From Parus major (lineage: Eukaryota; Chordata; Aves; Passeriformes; Paridae), in contig NC_031773.1 in the NCBI RefSeq assembly GCF_001522545.3, positions 46,732,359 through 46,796,358 of the forward strand: a stretch of 64,000 nt of DNA. The letters are read 5' to 3'. The first letter of the stretch is position 1; each line of letters starts with the position of its first letter. The position numbers and the translations under genes were made by a program. Below, in pieces: positions 34,131 to 47,800 of this stretch. The notes beneath the pieces are model-generated. The model saw only the letters and a list, made by a program, of their open reading frames with translations. It searched no databases and was not told where the DNA came from.

Positions 34131-34793
34131 TAGAACAGAAATCATCTCTGCCAACTTTTCCGTAATTTGTAGTTCTCCCAGCTGCTTCAGCTAGAGGATA
34201 GGGACATTCTCTAGCATTCATTAAAATGGCCTTCTCTGCACAGGTGAGCTCTTATTTAAGCTGATTCTTAAAAAAAACCCAGTAGCTCTCACAGCGGAAC
34301 AGAGACACTGAGGCCCTCTGAGCTCATGCATCTATGGAAGTAAGAAGAGAAGCAGAACACTTTTCTTGTTTTTCAGCAGGTTAAATCCTAGGAGCAGCCT
34401 GTCTGTACCATCCGCAGGGAGGAGGCAAGAGGAGTCTCCTCTCTTGCAGTGCCAAAGCTGCTGCTGCTGTCACAGAGGATGCTTCTGCCTGTGTTTGCTC
34501 CATTTCAGGGTGCAAGTTTGGAATAAGCCAAGGGGAAGGCCACTTTGGGCCTCTATCCCTGTACTCACAGAGCTGGAAGTAGAGCAAGGATTCCTTCTCC
34601 CTTTGGCAAATGAGGTACTTTACTCAGCTCTCCTTGAGAGAACCCCTGGCAGACCTGCTTCCACCCTGCAGTGAGCTAAGCATAGGAAAGATTATCACAA
34701 TCTGATGTTGGATGCGAGGTAGGAATGGTGATAAATCTGGAGCTTGCTTGTTAGCTCCCAATTTTCCTGGACTGCTGCAGTTGTGAGCGCTTC

Positions 34794-37700
34794 CTAAAGT
34801 CTGGCCCTGGTGTTCTGTGATGTCAGGAAGTTGCTGATGATTCCAGATACCATTTTGGGCTCGTTCAGGTGCACAAAATGACTTCCAGGCACTTCTGCTA
34901 ACTGGATGTGCTGGAGGGAAAGGACACAACATGTGGACCAGGAAAGTGTTCCCTCAGGTACACACTGCTTGCTTTACAACACTTGTGGGAAGGGACAGGG
35001 CAAGTGAGGCAGGACAGAGACGGGAGAACCAGGGAAGAGCTGAGTCCAGAGGGCAGTACTTACTTGGGACTTAGGCAGCAAGGACAAAGTTGTTTTCCTC
35101 CCCCCATTTCATCCCTCTCCACCCGATGTGAGAGCTGTGATGTTCAAGACAAATCACCCAGTGGATGGTGCCCACCAAGGTCAGCTGCTTCCCAGCTGCT
35201 GTTCCCAGGCTGGTGGCAAATCAAGATGCAAGGATGAAGTTTGCTCTCACCTCTTTGAGGGTAGATTCAAATGCCTCCTGCAGAGCTTTCACAAAGTGAT
35301 TTCTGCTGGGTAGGTTGTGTGGTACCAAGAGTCCATCTTGTGATCTGAAAAACAACAGTGAGGCTCAGTACAGCACCCAGTGTGCCTCCATTTTTCTTTG
35401 TGGCTGTCCTGGGCAGAAGCAGTGTCCACAAGACAGTAGGGTGACAGACCCAACTGCTCTTTCCAGGCTGCTGCTAAAAGGTGGGTGGCAGGGTCTTAGG
35501 TGGCAGTCAGAATGCACCACACAGCTTGCATAAGCAGCTATTTTCTGTCAGACTCTGTAAAACCTTGGGTGACTGCCTAGTGGTATCAGAGTGGAGACTG
35601 GCTAAATATTGTCCTCCCTGGGCTGGCTCTGTAACTGGTCTGAGAACATAATTTCCTGTCCTGTTCTGCTTAGTGATCTTTACTTTTTCCTTCCTTAGAG
35701 TTTTCATATCTCCCTTCAGTCCCTTCTGCCTCTCTTTCCTGCTTATTTAACCAAGTTTTGTCCTGCTCAGAGAGGGAGCTACCAGGGCAGTTGCCCTGAA
35801 GTCAGCATTAGATCTCCCGCAGAGCTGATGATGCTGTCTCCTACTGTGCTGGTGATGGGACAAGGTGACATCCCAGGCTCAAAGGCATTTCTATGGCCCA
35901 GAGGACTTGACCTCATCACAATGTTACATTTCTGGACAAGCAGGAATAACCTGAACCTCTTATGATACTAAAACAGGTCAGGGAAACCAAAACTGCACCT
36001 CTTTTCTCAACTGCTAGCACTTCCTCTTGTTTTCTAGACAATCTTTTAACAGCACCCCACCAGCCAAGAGCCCTGCACACCTTGCCCTCCGAGGAGATGG
36101 GAAAAGGCAGAGGACAACTCATAGAACATGCTGTGCACCCAGATAGCTTAACAGCTTGTTGGACTCTGCAAGCTACTGGCCATGTCCCCAAAGCTGCTTG
36201 CTCCAGGTGCCACACAAAAGAGCTTGCAGGAGCTCAGTCAGACCAGGGGCTTCAAGAGCCGTTGGAGGAGATGGAGACAGCTGTAGTTTCACCTGTTTGC
36301 TCAGGCAAGAGGTTTTTGGGCCTGGAGAAGGGGGCAGGCTGGGTTGCTGACTTGAGTAGTCAGGTCAGGAGGATAGCAAGTATGGGTGGTGCTGTGGAGG
36401 GTCATGTAGTTGCCAGGATGGTCCCTTGCTGTAGTGCCAAGGAATGGGAAGTTGAGAGGTGGGATTGTGAAGCATAGGGAAGATGGGGCAGGACTGTATC
36501 CTCAGTCAGCCTTCCACCAGGGAGTCCCAGCCTGAAAGCAGAGTGCCAGGCTGGGTGGATGTTCCAGTTGCTCTCTGCCTTCTCCAGGAGCCTGCCCAAC
36601 TCAGGGCAGTGGTGAGGAACTGGCAAATACTTCTCACATTTGTAGTTGTTACCCTAGCTGGCCAAAAGTCTGGATGACTGGTGCAGAGGAAGGGGTAGTA
36701 GAGGACTCCTTCCTAGCCTTCATTCCTTCCACTGAGAGAAATCAAGGGTTGGTTTGTGCCTCACTCACACGATGATGAGAACACGGTCCTGGATCTTCTG
36801 CAGGAGCTTCACACACTGCTCCACTGTGAAGAACTCTCGACTTTGCTGCAGGTGCAAAGAGAGGGAAAGTTTCAAAGGTCAGGGACAGCAGCTGGGGGAG
36901 GGGCCTCCCCAAGCCCTCCTGCACAAGTGGTTCTGAAGGTAGAAGTAGCTGAAGCTTCCATGCTGGGACATGACAAGCATCCAGGCTGCACAAAGAAGTA
37001 GCTGGCTCTGCAAAGGCTCCTTCTCTCCAGCTGTGTTTCAGGGCTGCCAACAACATTGCCTGCTGAGCTGCAGCACATATGGGAATGATCTCATGGAGAA
37101 AAGCTTTAAAAATCCTTTTACTAAAAAGGAGAGAGTACGTTACCCTGGCTTCCATATCCTGGCAGTAGCACAGGTAGAGGAAGCCCTATTTGCTCAAAAG
37201 TGGCACAAAACTATCAAAATATCAAACCTAAGGACTTTGCTCCACTCCCCTTCTTATTCAGGTCATCTGACAAAGAAGCTGACAGAAAGCACCCATCCAT
37301 CTGCTGCCTGAAGAGTTATAACAGCAGGAAAATGTGGCCAGGAGGCCCTGGGGCAGAGGAACTTCTAAAAAAACAAATGGTAACATTTTCCAGTGACTCT
37401 GTAAGCTGAATCCATGATCAAGTGCAGACTCTTTTAAAAGCATCATTTAAAGGACACATGGGAATTAAGAAAGCAGAAAGTAAGTGGCTGGGTGGAGGCA
37501 GGGCCTAGCTCAGTGAGCAGGCATCCTCTATTTAGATGTTCTGTAAGCTCAGGGCTCCAAAGTAGCAAGGGGGCACATCAGAAGAGCAGTGCTCACCGTA
37601 CGGGCTCTCATGTCTCTGTTATACACCAGCCCTGGAAAGAAAAAACAAAACATTTTCATGTTTCATAGGAGCAGGAGTTGTTCTGTTTTAATTTGCTTCT

Positions 37701-40700
37701 GGGGTCTGCCCAAGACTTTGAGATGCGAGGAATAGGACTGATACAGATTTCTTCTTTTTTAAATTTCTTTCGTTTAGCTGTTCTAGGATTTGAACACCAA
37801 ACCCACTTGCTGGGAATGGAGAACTCTGCCTCCAGACTTAATTGATGCCATTCAGGCTGCGTAAATCTGTAGCTAGGGCACCCTGTACCCTGCAGAAGAC
37901 AATGGCTGTTGGCACCAGTCCCTTCCCACACCCAGCAGTGGCCCAGCATCACACAGCCCCTTACCAGCGGGTGTCTCAGTTGCTCCTCGCTGCAGCAGGA
38001 TTGCCCCACCCTCTGCTGTCAGATGGCTGTTTGCTTCTAGAAGCCTGAGGGAGACATGGGAGAGAGATTGTGATGCTGGGAAAAGGGAGGACATGAAGCA
38101 AAAATGGCATCACAAGGCAACAGTGAGCTCTCAAGCTGCTTCAGGAAGAAGCATCAGCTTCCGGCAGCAGAAGCAAAAGGTCTTGCTGGGATTCCAGAAG
38201 AGGACTTGAAAGGTGAAATGCAGGGACAGTTTTCCTTTCTCATTTGTGCAGCTGTAACTCTGTTGAGGTGAGGGCAGGCAGTAAATAAAGAGGATGGATG
38301 GGAACCCACCTCTGCAATGCTGCTTCGGGGCTCCGTGCTTTGGGAGTTTGCTGCTTTGCTTCCAGACTCAGTAGTCTGTCAATCACATTCCGCTTTGATT
38401 TCAGCCATTCCTCAGTGTCCTGAAACACAGAGAGGTAGGGAAGAGGAGTAACCCTTTCTTCTGAATGATTTTCCCCCTTATTGGAGAGTACAAGAGGGAA
38501 TTTCACCCTTCAACATCCCTCAGAAGTGGTACCAGTTATGGGTATCTTATTAAAAATGTCCATTTCTGGGAGAAAGGGAACATCAATACTGCTGTAATGA
38601 ACTTAATAATTTCTTATCCTTGCTATCTTTTCTAACCCTTCCTACCTCACTTCCGAGTTGAGGACAACTCTCCTCTGGTACTTTTTGTATCTAACCTATG
38701 GCTTCTGTCCCACTACTGCCAACAAAAGCTCCAGTACCTGGTAGCAATGATGGCGAGTTGGAAATGTAGCTTTATGAGCTGCCAGGAACAGAAAAAGAAA
38801 TCCACCAATCTTGTACCCAGGTCATCCAACAAGCTGTTGGCAAAAAGATAACCTCAGCTGGCAGTTGCCTGGACAGAGGTTCCAGTTTCCTTTGTACAAG
38901 GGCTTGGCACAGACAAGCAAATTTCAGTGCTAAGGGACTACAAGATGTGGATCTCTACCAAGTGTGCCCCAAGGACCACCCTAAGGACAGACTTCAGTCT
39001 GTGCAACAAGGGACTTTGACCTAGCAGGAAGTGGTCACATCAGTGTTTTCTCTGAACAAGTGAGGGGAAAAAAAAAAAAGCATCTATTTTTGTATTTTTA
39101 AAAAGTGAAGGGAAGGACACATGAGATCTAACCTCTGGAGCTAGAAGAAAGCCAAGACTTTCCAGCAGGATCAGCTTGTCCACCATCTCAGGATAAAGGA
39201 AACAGAACTGAGGAGAGATGAAACAATAACAACGAAAAGCTGAGCACCGAGTGATGTCTTTATTGTACTGTATAGGAGAGGGGTCAGGGAAGAGCCTCTC
39301 CTCCCCTGAGATCCAGGTCTGTCCCTTCATTCCTATCCCATTTGTTGTTGCAGCTGCAGAAATCACAACCCTATGAAGAAATTATGCTTTACTCACCATT
39401 CCTGCCACAGCCCCACCTGCAAAGGAGAAAAGGGTGCTCAGTAATGCACAGAACAGCCCCTGGTAACAGAGATTCACCTTCCCCACAGTAGGAGGTGCCT
39501 CAGAAATAAAAATGTGCATTGTATCATGGGATAAAACCCCAGCATAGAGGAGAGCTCTCCCAGCCCGCAATAGGTAGGGAGAGACCAGAGCTGCTGACCT
39601 GCGGTATTCCCCAACTTGAGCCATTCCCACATCCCACAAGCAGCAAAGGCCAAGGAGGAGTTACTGTTTAAAATGCCTTGGTGTGCAGGTCCTGTTAGCT
39701 GTGACCAGAGCAGCCCTGGGTAGCAAACTCCAAATTGTGGCAAAATCAAATCATACTCCAGACTCAAAGGGATGGATCCTGGAGTCCAGTTCCCCTCAGC
39801 CAGCTTTATAGCCCACCAAATGGGCTGTCTGTTTCCAGGCTTTGTGGGGACCAGGGAGGAAGGCCTGCTGTGAATTCTCCCGTGTAGACCACGCCTTTTT
39901 GCCAATCTCTGTTCCCTTCCGTGAGTGGGGGAAATGCTCACAGCAAGAGTTACCACTGTCCATACTACAGGATCTTGAAAACAGGCATTTCAAACACGGG
40001 CACAGATTTTTGAATCACTCATGCAGGAACCTCGTACTTGGCATAATATAATAAATATTCCAACCCAGCTCCTAACAGCATGTCTTGGAAGTTAATTATC
40101 TACTGATTTCTGTTAGTCTCACCACTTGCGAGGACTGGAAACACTTACCCATACTGTGACCCATGAGGGTGAACCGTCTCCACTGCAAGGCTAAATGGCA
40201 ACAGAGAAAAGCAGATAGTGCTACATTAGAAACCAGAGCAGCAGCATCCTGCTGCTACTCCACTGACAGGGGCCCTTTCTCCCAGGAGGGCTTTTGCACT
40301 GCTACATTCTCTTCTTAATCCAGAAACTAATCAGCCAAGTAGGCCGGTTTTGAAGAAAAAGAGCATTCACCACCTCATTTCCGTGGTAGTTAAGTCATTC
40401 AGCTCTCAAGCTCTCTCTGTATGTCAAACAAACTCCAGCAAAGTCCCATTCACTGCCAGACCTGAGACTGGCAAGAAGCAGAAGAGCCTGACTGGGTAGC
40501 ATCTGGTGGAAGAGAGAAACCTTGACAGAGCATCCTGCTGCAGGGCATTCTGCAAGACGTGTGAGGACACAGAGCCACATCTGCTGCACTGAGGGAAGTA
40601 TGATTCCAAGTGAAAGCTTTCTGCACCATTTAGCACATCAGGCTCTTCAGTCCATTTTTAGGGCACTCTGGGAGGCTTACAGGAAAATACAGCTTTATCA

Positions 40701-41574
40701 GTGCTGCCCATCTGAAATATACCTCACTGAAAGATGGGAACATCTGAGAGCTTCTAGATGCTCTTTTGTGTACTGAAGGGGGGATGTAAAACCACACATG
40801 CCAAGTACACAAATGGACAGTTACATCAGGAGTTATTACAAGACACTTTGACTTTCAGATTTCTCAGTATGATACTAAAGCAAGTAGCAAACTGCCATCA
40901 GGGAGAACCAGAAGTTTCCAACTTCGTCCTAACACTGGTTAGGGGGTCACCGACTACTTACAAAAAGCCAGTCTGGCAAAACTATTTAGTTGCATCTCCC
41001 ACTTTACCACTACTGCTTTTTTTTTTAGTATAGGAACACTACAGAAACACCCAGGGCTTACAGCTTCTTCCTTTCCCAAAACAGTGAGAAAGGGGGATGC
41101 TTATTCAGTCACAAAGCACTGGCTTACATCAAACTGAGAAGCAGGGGGAACCGATTCCTTTCCTGGCAGTAAGTGCTGCTTGCTTGTTGGAAGGAGCAGG
41201 ACCAATACAGCACCCCCTCGAGGGTTCCTTCAACTACCCACCTGCTGCCACCCGGCGCACATCCGTCACATAATCTAGGAAATGGTAGGGGCAGCCTGCA
41301 GGTCGGTGGGATGACAAACCATGGCCAGAAAAATCCATTGCCACATAATAACAACCTGAAATGGAAAGAGTATCAGATGTGCAGCCTGGCCGCACAACAC
41401 AAGCCATCTTGATGAGCCAGACCTACCTCTGGGGAGCAATGGAATGAGCTTGTCAAAGGTGTTGGCATTGTCCAACCAGCCATGCAGACACAGCACAGGG
41501 TGCCCCTCCGAGGGTCCCCAGGCCTTGGCTGCCACATGTCCCCAGGGCACGGGGAACTTCAGCTCTGAGAACAT
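34794..41574 (-). CDS. SERHL: SERHL, serine hydrolase-like protein (alpha/beta hydrolase)
   Basis: Eleven coding exons on minus, phases all agreeing: 41574-41427, 41355-41242, 40190-40149, 39416-39397, 39207-39133, 38419-38310, 38044-37965, 37632-37598, 36845-36769, 35344-35251 and 34910-34794, giving 303 residues (human SERHL2 314). It starts [20 protein letters not shown]. The oxyanion segment is LHGWLDN; the nucleophile elbow is GHSMG, with the catalytic serine at the end of exon 3. The likely catalytic histidine is in [11 protein letters not shown]. Human-like blocks include [27 protein letters not shown] and LLEANSHL. The C-terminal tripeptide is ARL, a peroxisomal PTS1-type signal, and mouse Serhl was reported in peroxisome-like vesicles. 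Exon 4 is a 20-nt microexon. An in-frame stop lies upstream of the chosen ATG. The natural substrate of this family is unknown. The promoter is probably the CpG island at 42700-43160. Confidence 0.95.
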
Positions 41575-42699
41575 GCCCAAAACAGGGTGATGTCCTTGGA
41601 GAGTCACGTAGTTGGAGCAGATCCCAGGGGTCTTGTTAATGGTCTAGAGCTCTGAAAAGAGTAATACAGGTCTTTAGTAACTCACCAGTCTCCTGTGGTC
41701 TTAATTAGCAGCTTGCTGATTTATAGCTCCCCATTCAACATCCCAAGCTGCCTGTTTGGGGAATCCTCCTCCCAGCACGTACTAGCTATGCTCCTAGGAA
41801 GAAATAAGGTTTCCCTATGCAGAAGGAGAAAGCCTTCTCTCTGTCTCTGCAGCAGCTGCAACTCAACCAGAAGGCACAGGAGATCTGGCAAGAGGGAACC
41901 ATGTAGAATTCCCCTAGCTAGCTGCAGTCAGCCATGCACCTGTCCTGTACCAAAAAGACAGTCTGGGGAATAAGGATGCTGCCTCCAGCATTAGACTGTT
42001 ACCACCTTGTCCCCTTTTACCTTGGTGCTTCTCTTTCACACAATTGGTTGGCACATTTGTGAGAGCAGCTGGCTCTGTGCTGCACAGCAGGTCACGGCTG
42101 CCACCCGCCTGTGCACCCCCCAGGGCCAGGGGTCTTGGCATGGGATACAGAGCCACACCTACCAGGCACTTGCTCGACCTCAAACCATTTCATCCACCTG
42201 GCAATCACAGACCCTTGCTCGAGCACCAGCTCCTGAGTGAACCCAGCCTCTGGCAACCCTCCAATGGTGGTTTAAACATTTCCCTTTTATCCCCAAGCCA
42301 CGGGAAACCTGACTATCCCTATCTCCAATTCTCTCATGTCATATCCCCTTCCAAGTGACTTATCCTGCGTATCTGCTCCCTTAAAAAGCCCTCTAAGACC
42401 ACACAGCAATTAAATCACAATACAGCAAGTCCCTCCTGAGCCCATACCTCTCTAGGGAGTGAGTACAGAGGGGGTAGGCTGCTGTCAGGGCCCTGATGGT
42501 CCCAATCAGCCAAGCCTGGGCCTCTCCCGAGTGTGTTTAAGCTCGGCCCAGGACCAGCCGCAGCAGGGCTGCCGGAGTGCCGGTCTCCATCAGCAACGCC
42601 GTCGCCCCAGGAACCGTGGCCCTGCCTGCTGATCACGGGGCTATGTCTGATCCCAGCTGCCCTCGCTGGGCCAGAGCTTGACAAACAACCGTGGGCTGA

Positions 42700-43160
42700 C
42701 TTTCCATGGTGTCACCATGGACCTGCCCTATCCTGAGGGCCTGGGCTCCTGACACAGCCTGATGGGCCTCCCCATTCAGTCCTTCCTGGGCCCAGCGGGG
42801 CTCCGGCCCTGGGGTCCCCCGGGCCTGGGGCGAGGCCTCCCCGGGCGGGCAGGAAGCGCCGCTACACCCGGGCGTTCGCCTCGGGGCGCCCTGAAGCGCC
42901 TGCTCCCGGTCCTGCTCCCGGCCCCGGGGAAGGGCTGCCCGGGGACCGACCCCCGTCCGACGCCGAGAGCAGCCCTCAGAGCGCCACGGCCGACCCGGCC
43001 CCGTCTCCCCTCACCTCCCTCCCGTGGCGCCCCGACCCCCTCCTACCGCTCCGTGCGGCCGGGTCGGCTGAGCAGAGGCGGTGGCAGGGCGGGCCGGGCC
43101 GGCTGCACCGCCCCGCTGCCCGCCTCCCTGGGGCGCCCGGCCTCCGCCCCCGCCTCTGTC
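42700..43160 (-). promoter_or_regulatory. CpG island upstream of SERHL
   Basis: A compact, very GC-rich block about 1.1-1.6 kb upstream of the SERHL start codon. It is the only promoter-like composition on that side, so a non-coding first exon here is likely. Long open frames across it on both strands are a by-product of GC content. Confidence 0.6.
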
Positions 43161-43494
43161 TGCTTCGGGCTCAGTAAGAAGAACGGGAACTTAACGATGC
43201 CTGTGGGGACTGGAGCTGCGAACAACCTCCTGGGCATGATGGGAATCTCTGAGGGGTCGAAATCAAGGAGGTATGGCTGCATCCTTGACTACCTCCACAA
43301 GACACATTACTGATGATGGAAACTGCCTGTACTGTGGTGACACAGTGTGACATGTTTTAACTGTGACCCAGGAGCTTCATATTGACATCAAACAGTGCTT
43401 GACACTAACACTGCACTTCTGTCACTCTTTGATAGAGAGACTCTTCTGAACTCTTAACACTTGCTGAAATCATGTTGCTTCAGGGACAAGAGTC

Positions 43495-44870
43495 GCCCTC
43501 CCATACTGTGACCCATCGCAGTGAACTGACTCTACTACAGGGCCATGCTGCCACAGATACACAGCAGACAGCACTCCCTTAGCTCCACTCCTCTTCTGCG
43601 AAAACAAACCCCTCTCAGATGGAGAGGTTTCTATACAGTTTGCCTCATTAATTGCCCAAAAAGGTGATGTCCACACAGACCAAGTTTCAAGGAAGCAAAT
43701 ACCCGAGTATGGCTGCTTGCTGGTGCCTCTCATTCCGTCCAGCAGTCAGTCTGCTAGGCCTAATGCGGACCACAACCATTCCTCTTCAGTCAAGGACTCT
43801 GCGGTCAAAGGAGGCAAAGTCAAATCACACTGTGAGCAGGGGGACCCCTTGCTGGAACAGTTGAAGGAAGCAGAATAAATGTATGTTCTTAGGGAATCAT
43901 TTTTATATTGGTATCTGAAAGCCCTGTGCTCAGCTCAGCACATCAGTCTCCTAAATTACACAATATATTTTCAGAACAGCCTAAAAAGCTTGAAAGAAAC
44001 CAGTGTAGAAGCTTAGAGGCCTATTTCTCTTGCCTAGCTCTGACTCATCCTGGCAAAATGGGCTCTGCACCACGGCAGTTGAAATGTAACCTTGGGGACC
44101 CATCACTGAGAAGAAACAGGAGAGCTGTGTAGCTTGCAGCCTCCTCTCCATGTGAGCCATTAGAAAGGAAATCAGAACATTAATTTTTACAGGTTTGCAA
44201 AGTGTCCAGAGCCTTGCTTTTTCTTAGGCCTCCATACTGGAGGAGCAGGAAAACAGACTACAAGGACTGGGGAGCCTTGCAGAACAAGAGAGGCCACAGT
44301 AACTTCCACAGCTTCTCTCCTAAACTGTCAGAGGTGGGTGGCTGATTACAAAAGTCAAAAAGCAAGAGACAGCTTGGCAGAACAGATTTGTAAAATGCAC
44401 TCAATAATAATGATCAATAATCAAATAGCTGCTGCTTCTAATTGAAGGAAGGGCCCTCTTGTGAATTCCTGGAATGCCTCCTCCACAAGCCACCAGACGG
44501 CAGTGTAATTGTTAGGCAGCCTGGCTGCTGCTAGGCTCGTGGTTCTTCAGTCTATGGCATGACTTTTGAGGAAGAGGACCCTGTGCCATGAGAAGTTATG
44601 TGGTCTGTTGGCACACACTCCAGTGGTTGGTGGGACAACAGTTCATGGCCAGGAAAATTCATTGCCACTCATGAGCCAGACCCACTTCTATGGAGCAGTG
44701 AAATGAGCCCACTGAAGGTGGTGGCATTGTCCAGCCAGCCATGAAAGCACAGCACAGATTATCCCCAGGCCTTGGCTACCACCTGTGCTTGGGGCATGGG
44801 GGACTTCACCTCCAGGAATTTGTACCCACCAGCAACATCCTCTGAGAGCTACATGCTGCAGCTGGTTCCA
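43495..44870 (-). pseudogene. Decayed tandem copy of SERHL exons 1-3
   Basis: About 44677-44830 aligns on minus with SERHL exon 1 (shared plus-strand words GTGGCATTGTCCA and CCCCAGGCCTTGGCT). 44578-44668 aligns with exon 2 (CATGGCCAGG followed by AAAATTCATTGCCA). 43510-43546 aligns with exon 3 (CCATACTGTGACCCAT). The exon 3 copy has two in-frame TAG stops and its donor has changed from GTAAGT to GAGGGC. The exon 1 start codon is lost and most of the intron between exons 1 and 2 is gone. Intron remnants and similar exon spacing argue for a segmental tandem duplication rather than retroposition. Copies of exons 4-11 were not found between this copy and SERHL. Confidence 0.85.
44490..44503 (+). 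promoter_or_regulatory. Near-consensus CTCF-type motif
   Basis: CCACCAGACGGCAG agrees with the CTCF core at 13 of 14 positions. It lies inside the SERHL pseudogene region. Weak on its own. Confidence 0.35.
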
Positions 44871-47800
44871 CAGAGCTCATTGCAAGGCAGAAGCTCTGGA
44901 CAGACCTTGAAGGTAGGTGGTAGTTACCCAAGTTGTTTACCTGTCAGCCCTGACCTAATACCAGTTATTGGGCACAAACCTTGTTTGGGATAATTCTGGG
45001 ATGTGTAATTAAGCTGTAAATGTTTGCCCTGGTGGTATATGCATCACCACGTAGAGGTCTTGGACCACCATACTGGGCTCTCTCCCCTATTCCAGCAGCC
45101 AGTAGGATCTGGGCTCTCGTTGCTTTGGGTCACAGAGATTATTCTGGGACTCAGGTGGGAATAATGCATTCTCTAATGATGTTGGACTCCTAAGACCTGC
45201 ATCCTAAATCTCTTCTGGTAAGAGGCTCCATCGGCAGCTGCCTGAAGAGAACAGAAAAATTCCTCACAGAAATGATTTGGAATAGGTGATTTCAGATAGT
45301 CCAAGTGGAGAAGATTGCACTGGGATGTGCTCTGTACCCTCCCGTCAGCAGCAGGACTGTCACCCTGTTAGCCAAAGCCAGATTGTTGAGCTCCTCCAGG
45401 TCCCTCATAACTTCTCTAGCAATGCTACTCACCCCTCTAAAAGAGCAGCACAACACTTTATAAGACTGCATATCTCCTCCAGCACAGCTTGGAAAACCCC
45501 CCAAGGGGAGGGCCCTATGCAGGATGCACAGCAGAATTCGGATGTCTCACAGAATTTATTTGGCTGCATCTACTTCTAGTAAGTGCCACAGGCCACTGCA
45601 GTGGGATTGCTGCTCATGGGGGAGCAAACTAGACTCTGCCTGGAAAGGTGCTGAGGCATTGGCTGGGCTACACTGGAACTGGTGGTAAGAAAGGCTGGTT
45701 TTGAATAAAGAACTGTGAGTTACTGTGATATATCCCATGTGCTTAGTAAAAGGTTAATTTAATCACTGTGTCCTTGCAAAGTAGCAGGAGACCTGCAAGG
45801 GTGAACACTGGGACATGCAAACTTGTTATGCTCCGCTGACTTGGAACAGCATTGATCAGTTTGTGCTAGCTGCAGATCTGGTGAGGAAACTTTAAGTACA
45901 GCAGATTGATTGCTACCAGGGGACAAATTCCCCATAGCTGGTTGGATTCAAGCACTGAAGTACTGACATATTGATCTATTTATGTTGATTTATTAGTAAT
46001 AATCCTGTACCCCAATTTCTTTTCTGTGGTTATACAAATAAAAATAAAAATAAAAAAAAAGCATGCTATTTCTAGCTTAACTGATTTCTTTCAGAGGATA
46101 TATAGAGGACACACCTCTATATAAAGCCGCATATTGTGAGCATATGCTGCAATCTATAGCAGACAGGAAAAGTGATCACAGGCAAGCATGTTATCATGCA
46201 AGCAGCTCCAACATGCTGGCTCACAGCAGTTAGTTTGAGCTCCATCTACAAATCTTTCTTGCCTTGGAGATGGTCCCACGTAGTCTCAAGAGTTTAAATG
46301 AGCTCCCCAGGTGGGAAGAGTTGGGGTGGGATATTATCCCATTATCTCTGTGCTCTGCTTAACAGCAACAGACTCATCCAGGTACCTTGTTTAGTGCACT
46401 TTCTCTTTGGTTTTCCCTAATTACTTGTTGAATTTAATTTATGTGAATATTAGATTGAAAAAGCTGCTTACTTCTAGGTGCAAAAAAAATGCTGTGATGG
46501 CTTAAATTGGTTTCTCCCCCTTGCTCCAGACCTGTTATGCCCCTCGTTTATTGGCATCATGCTGTAACCAACTGAGCTAAACTCAGTTGTTCCAGAGCTC
46601 TCCAGCTGTGCAGAAGGTGGGAGAGACAAAGAGATGCTGGCTCTTTACCCATCGCAGTCTAAGGCCAATATGATAATTTAAATGGAAATCTTTGTTTTAA
46701 GCCAAGCAATGAGTGGTTGAAAAAGTGGAGTGCATCTACTTCAGGGATTAACCTGCAGCATAATTTGGATAGTGGGGCTGCTGGGGTGTTAAATCATTCC
46801 CACATGAACCGCCACCATTCAGCTGGAAGCAGCCCCAGGCACACACCATGCATCAGGTCCAAGTGGTGCACATTTGTATCACTTTATTTGAAACTAATGA
46901 AATAGCTAGAAACATTTATTGCATATAAATTATATATGAGCACCCATCATACAAATAAACTCTTTCCAGTCTCAGCTTTCCATTTCCTCCTCAATCAGAA
47001 AGTCTGTTATATTTGGGATAGATTCAGGAGTCTCTGCTGGTTCTCATCCCCTGGGCCTGTTTAGATTAACTTGCGAGGTGAGCTACTCTCCATATCGCTA
47101 CAAAACCCATACCCACCTTTACAGCATGAACCTATTTTAATGTATGAAGTGGCAGGAGAAGAAGTTTCTCTCCAGCTCTTGTCCAGACTTAACCCTCTTT
47201 CACTTGGAAAATCTGGCAGATTCCCCATAGGCTGAAATGAAACAAAATAATAGTGAAAACCATAAGTAATCTGACACTTGTAATTACAGGCCAACCAGCT
47301 CCTTGTTGACCTCAGACAGAACAAGGAAATAGCACATACTAGGATCATTTAAAAACAAGGGAAAAGTTCTAGTTAACACTAAGTCTCATGTGTTTATGGA
47401 AAAGAATCTATAAAACTGCTTGGGAACTTTTGGAGATATAAGTTATAGATTTGGGTTATGGATTTGTCTGACAAACATAAAAGCTGCTGAAGTAATAGCT
47501 CTCCAGCAAGGAAACTGATAGTCTTACACTGTGTTTTGATTTTTAAAATACTGGAATGATACCAAATTAACAAATTTGGTAGTAATCAGACTGAGAACTG
47601 ATTAGATAGCAAGTGACAAAATATTAAAGTTGATACGAGCGTGTAAGGGGGGTTTTAGAAACAGTCCAGTGGTGAGTTACTCAACCCAACCTACACTTTT
47701 GATTGGGCAGCACTGTTTGTGGAAGAAGTGACTCTGGTAGAGGACTGACTCACAGCGGAGCAGGAGTTGAGTGTGAGCTCCCAGTGCAGTCAGAAAGACT

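Noticed and set aside
43171..43313. Short conserved-looking open frames on both strands just right of the SERHL CpG island
   Set aside because: I compared them with SERHL exons, CYB5R3 and ATP synthase g and found no match. They are probably chance frames at the island edge.
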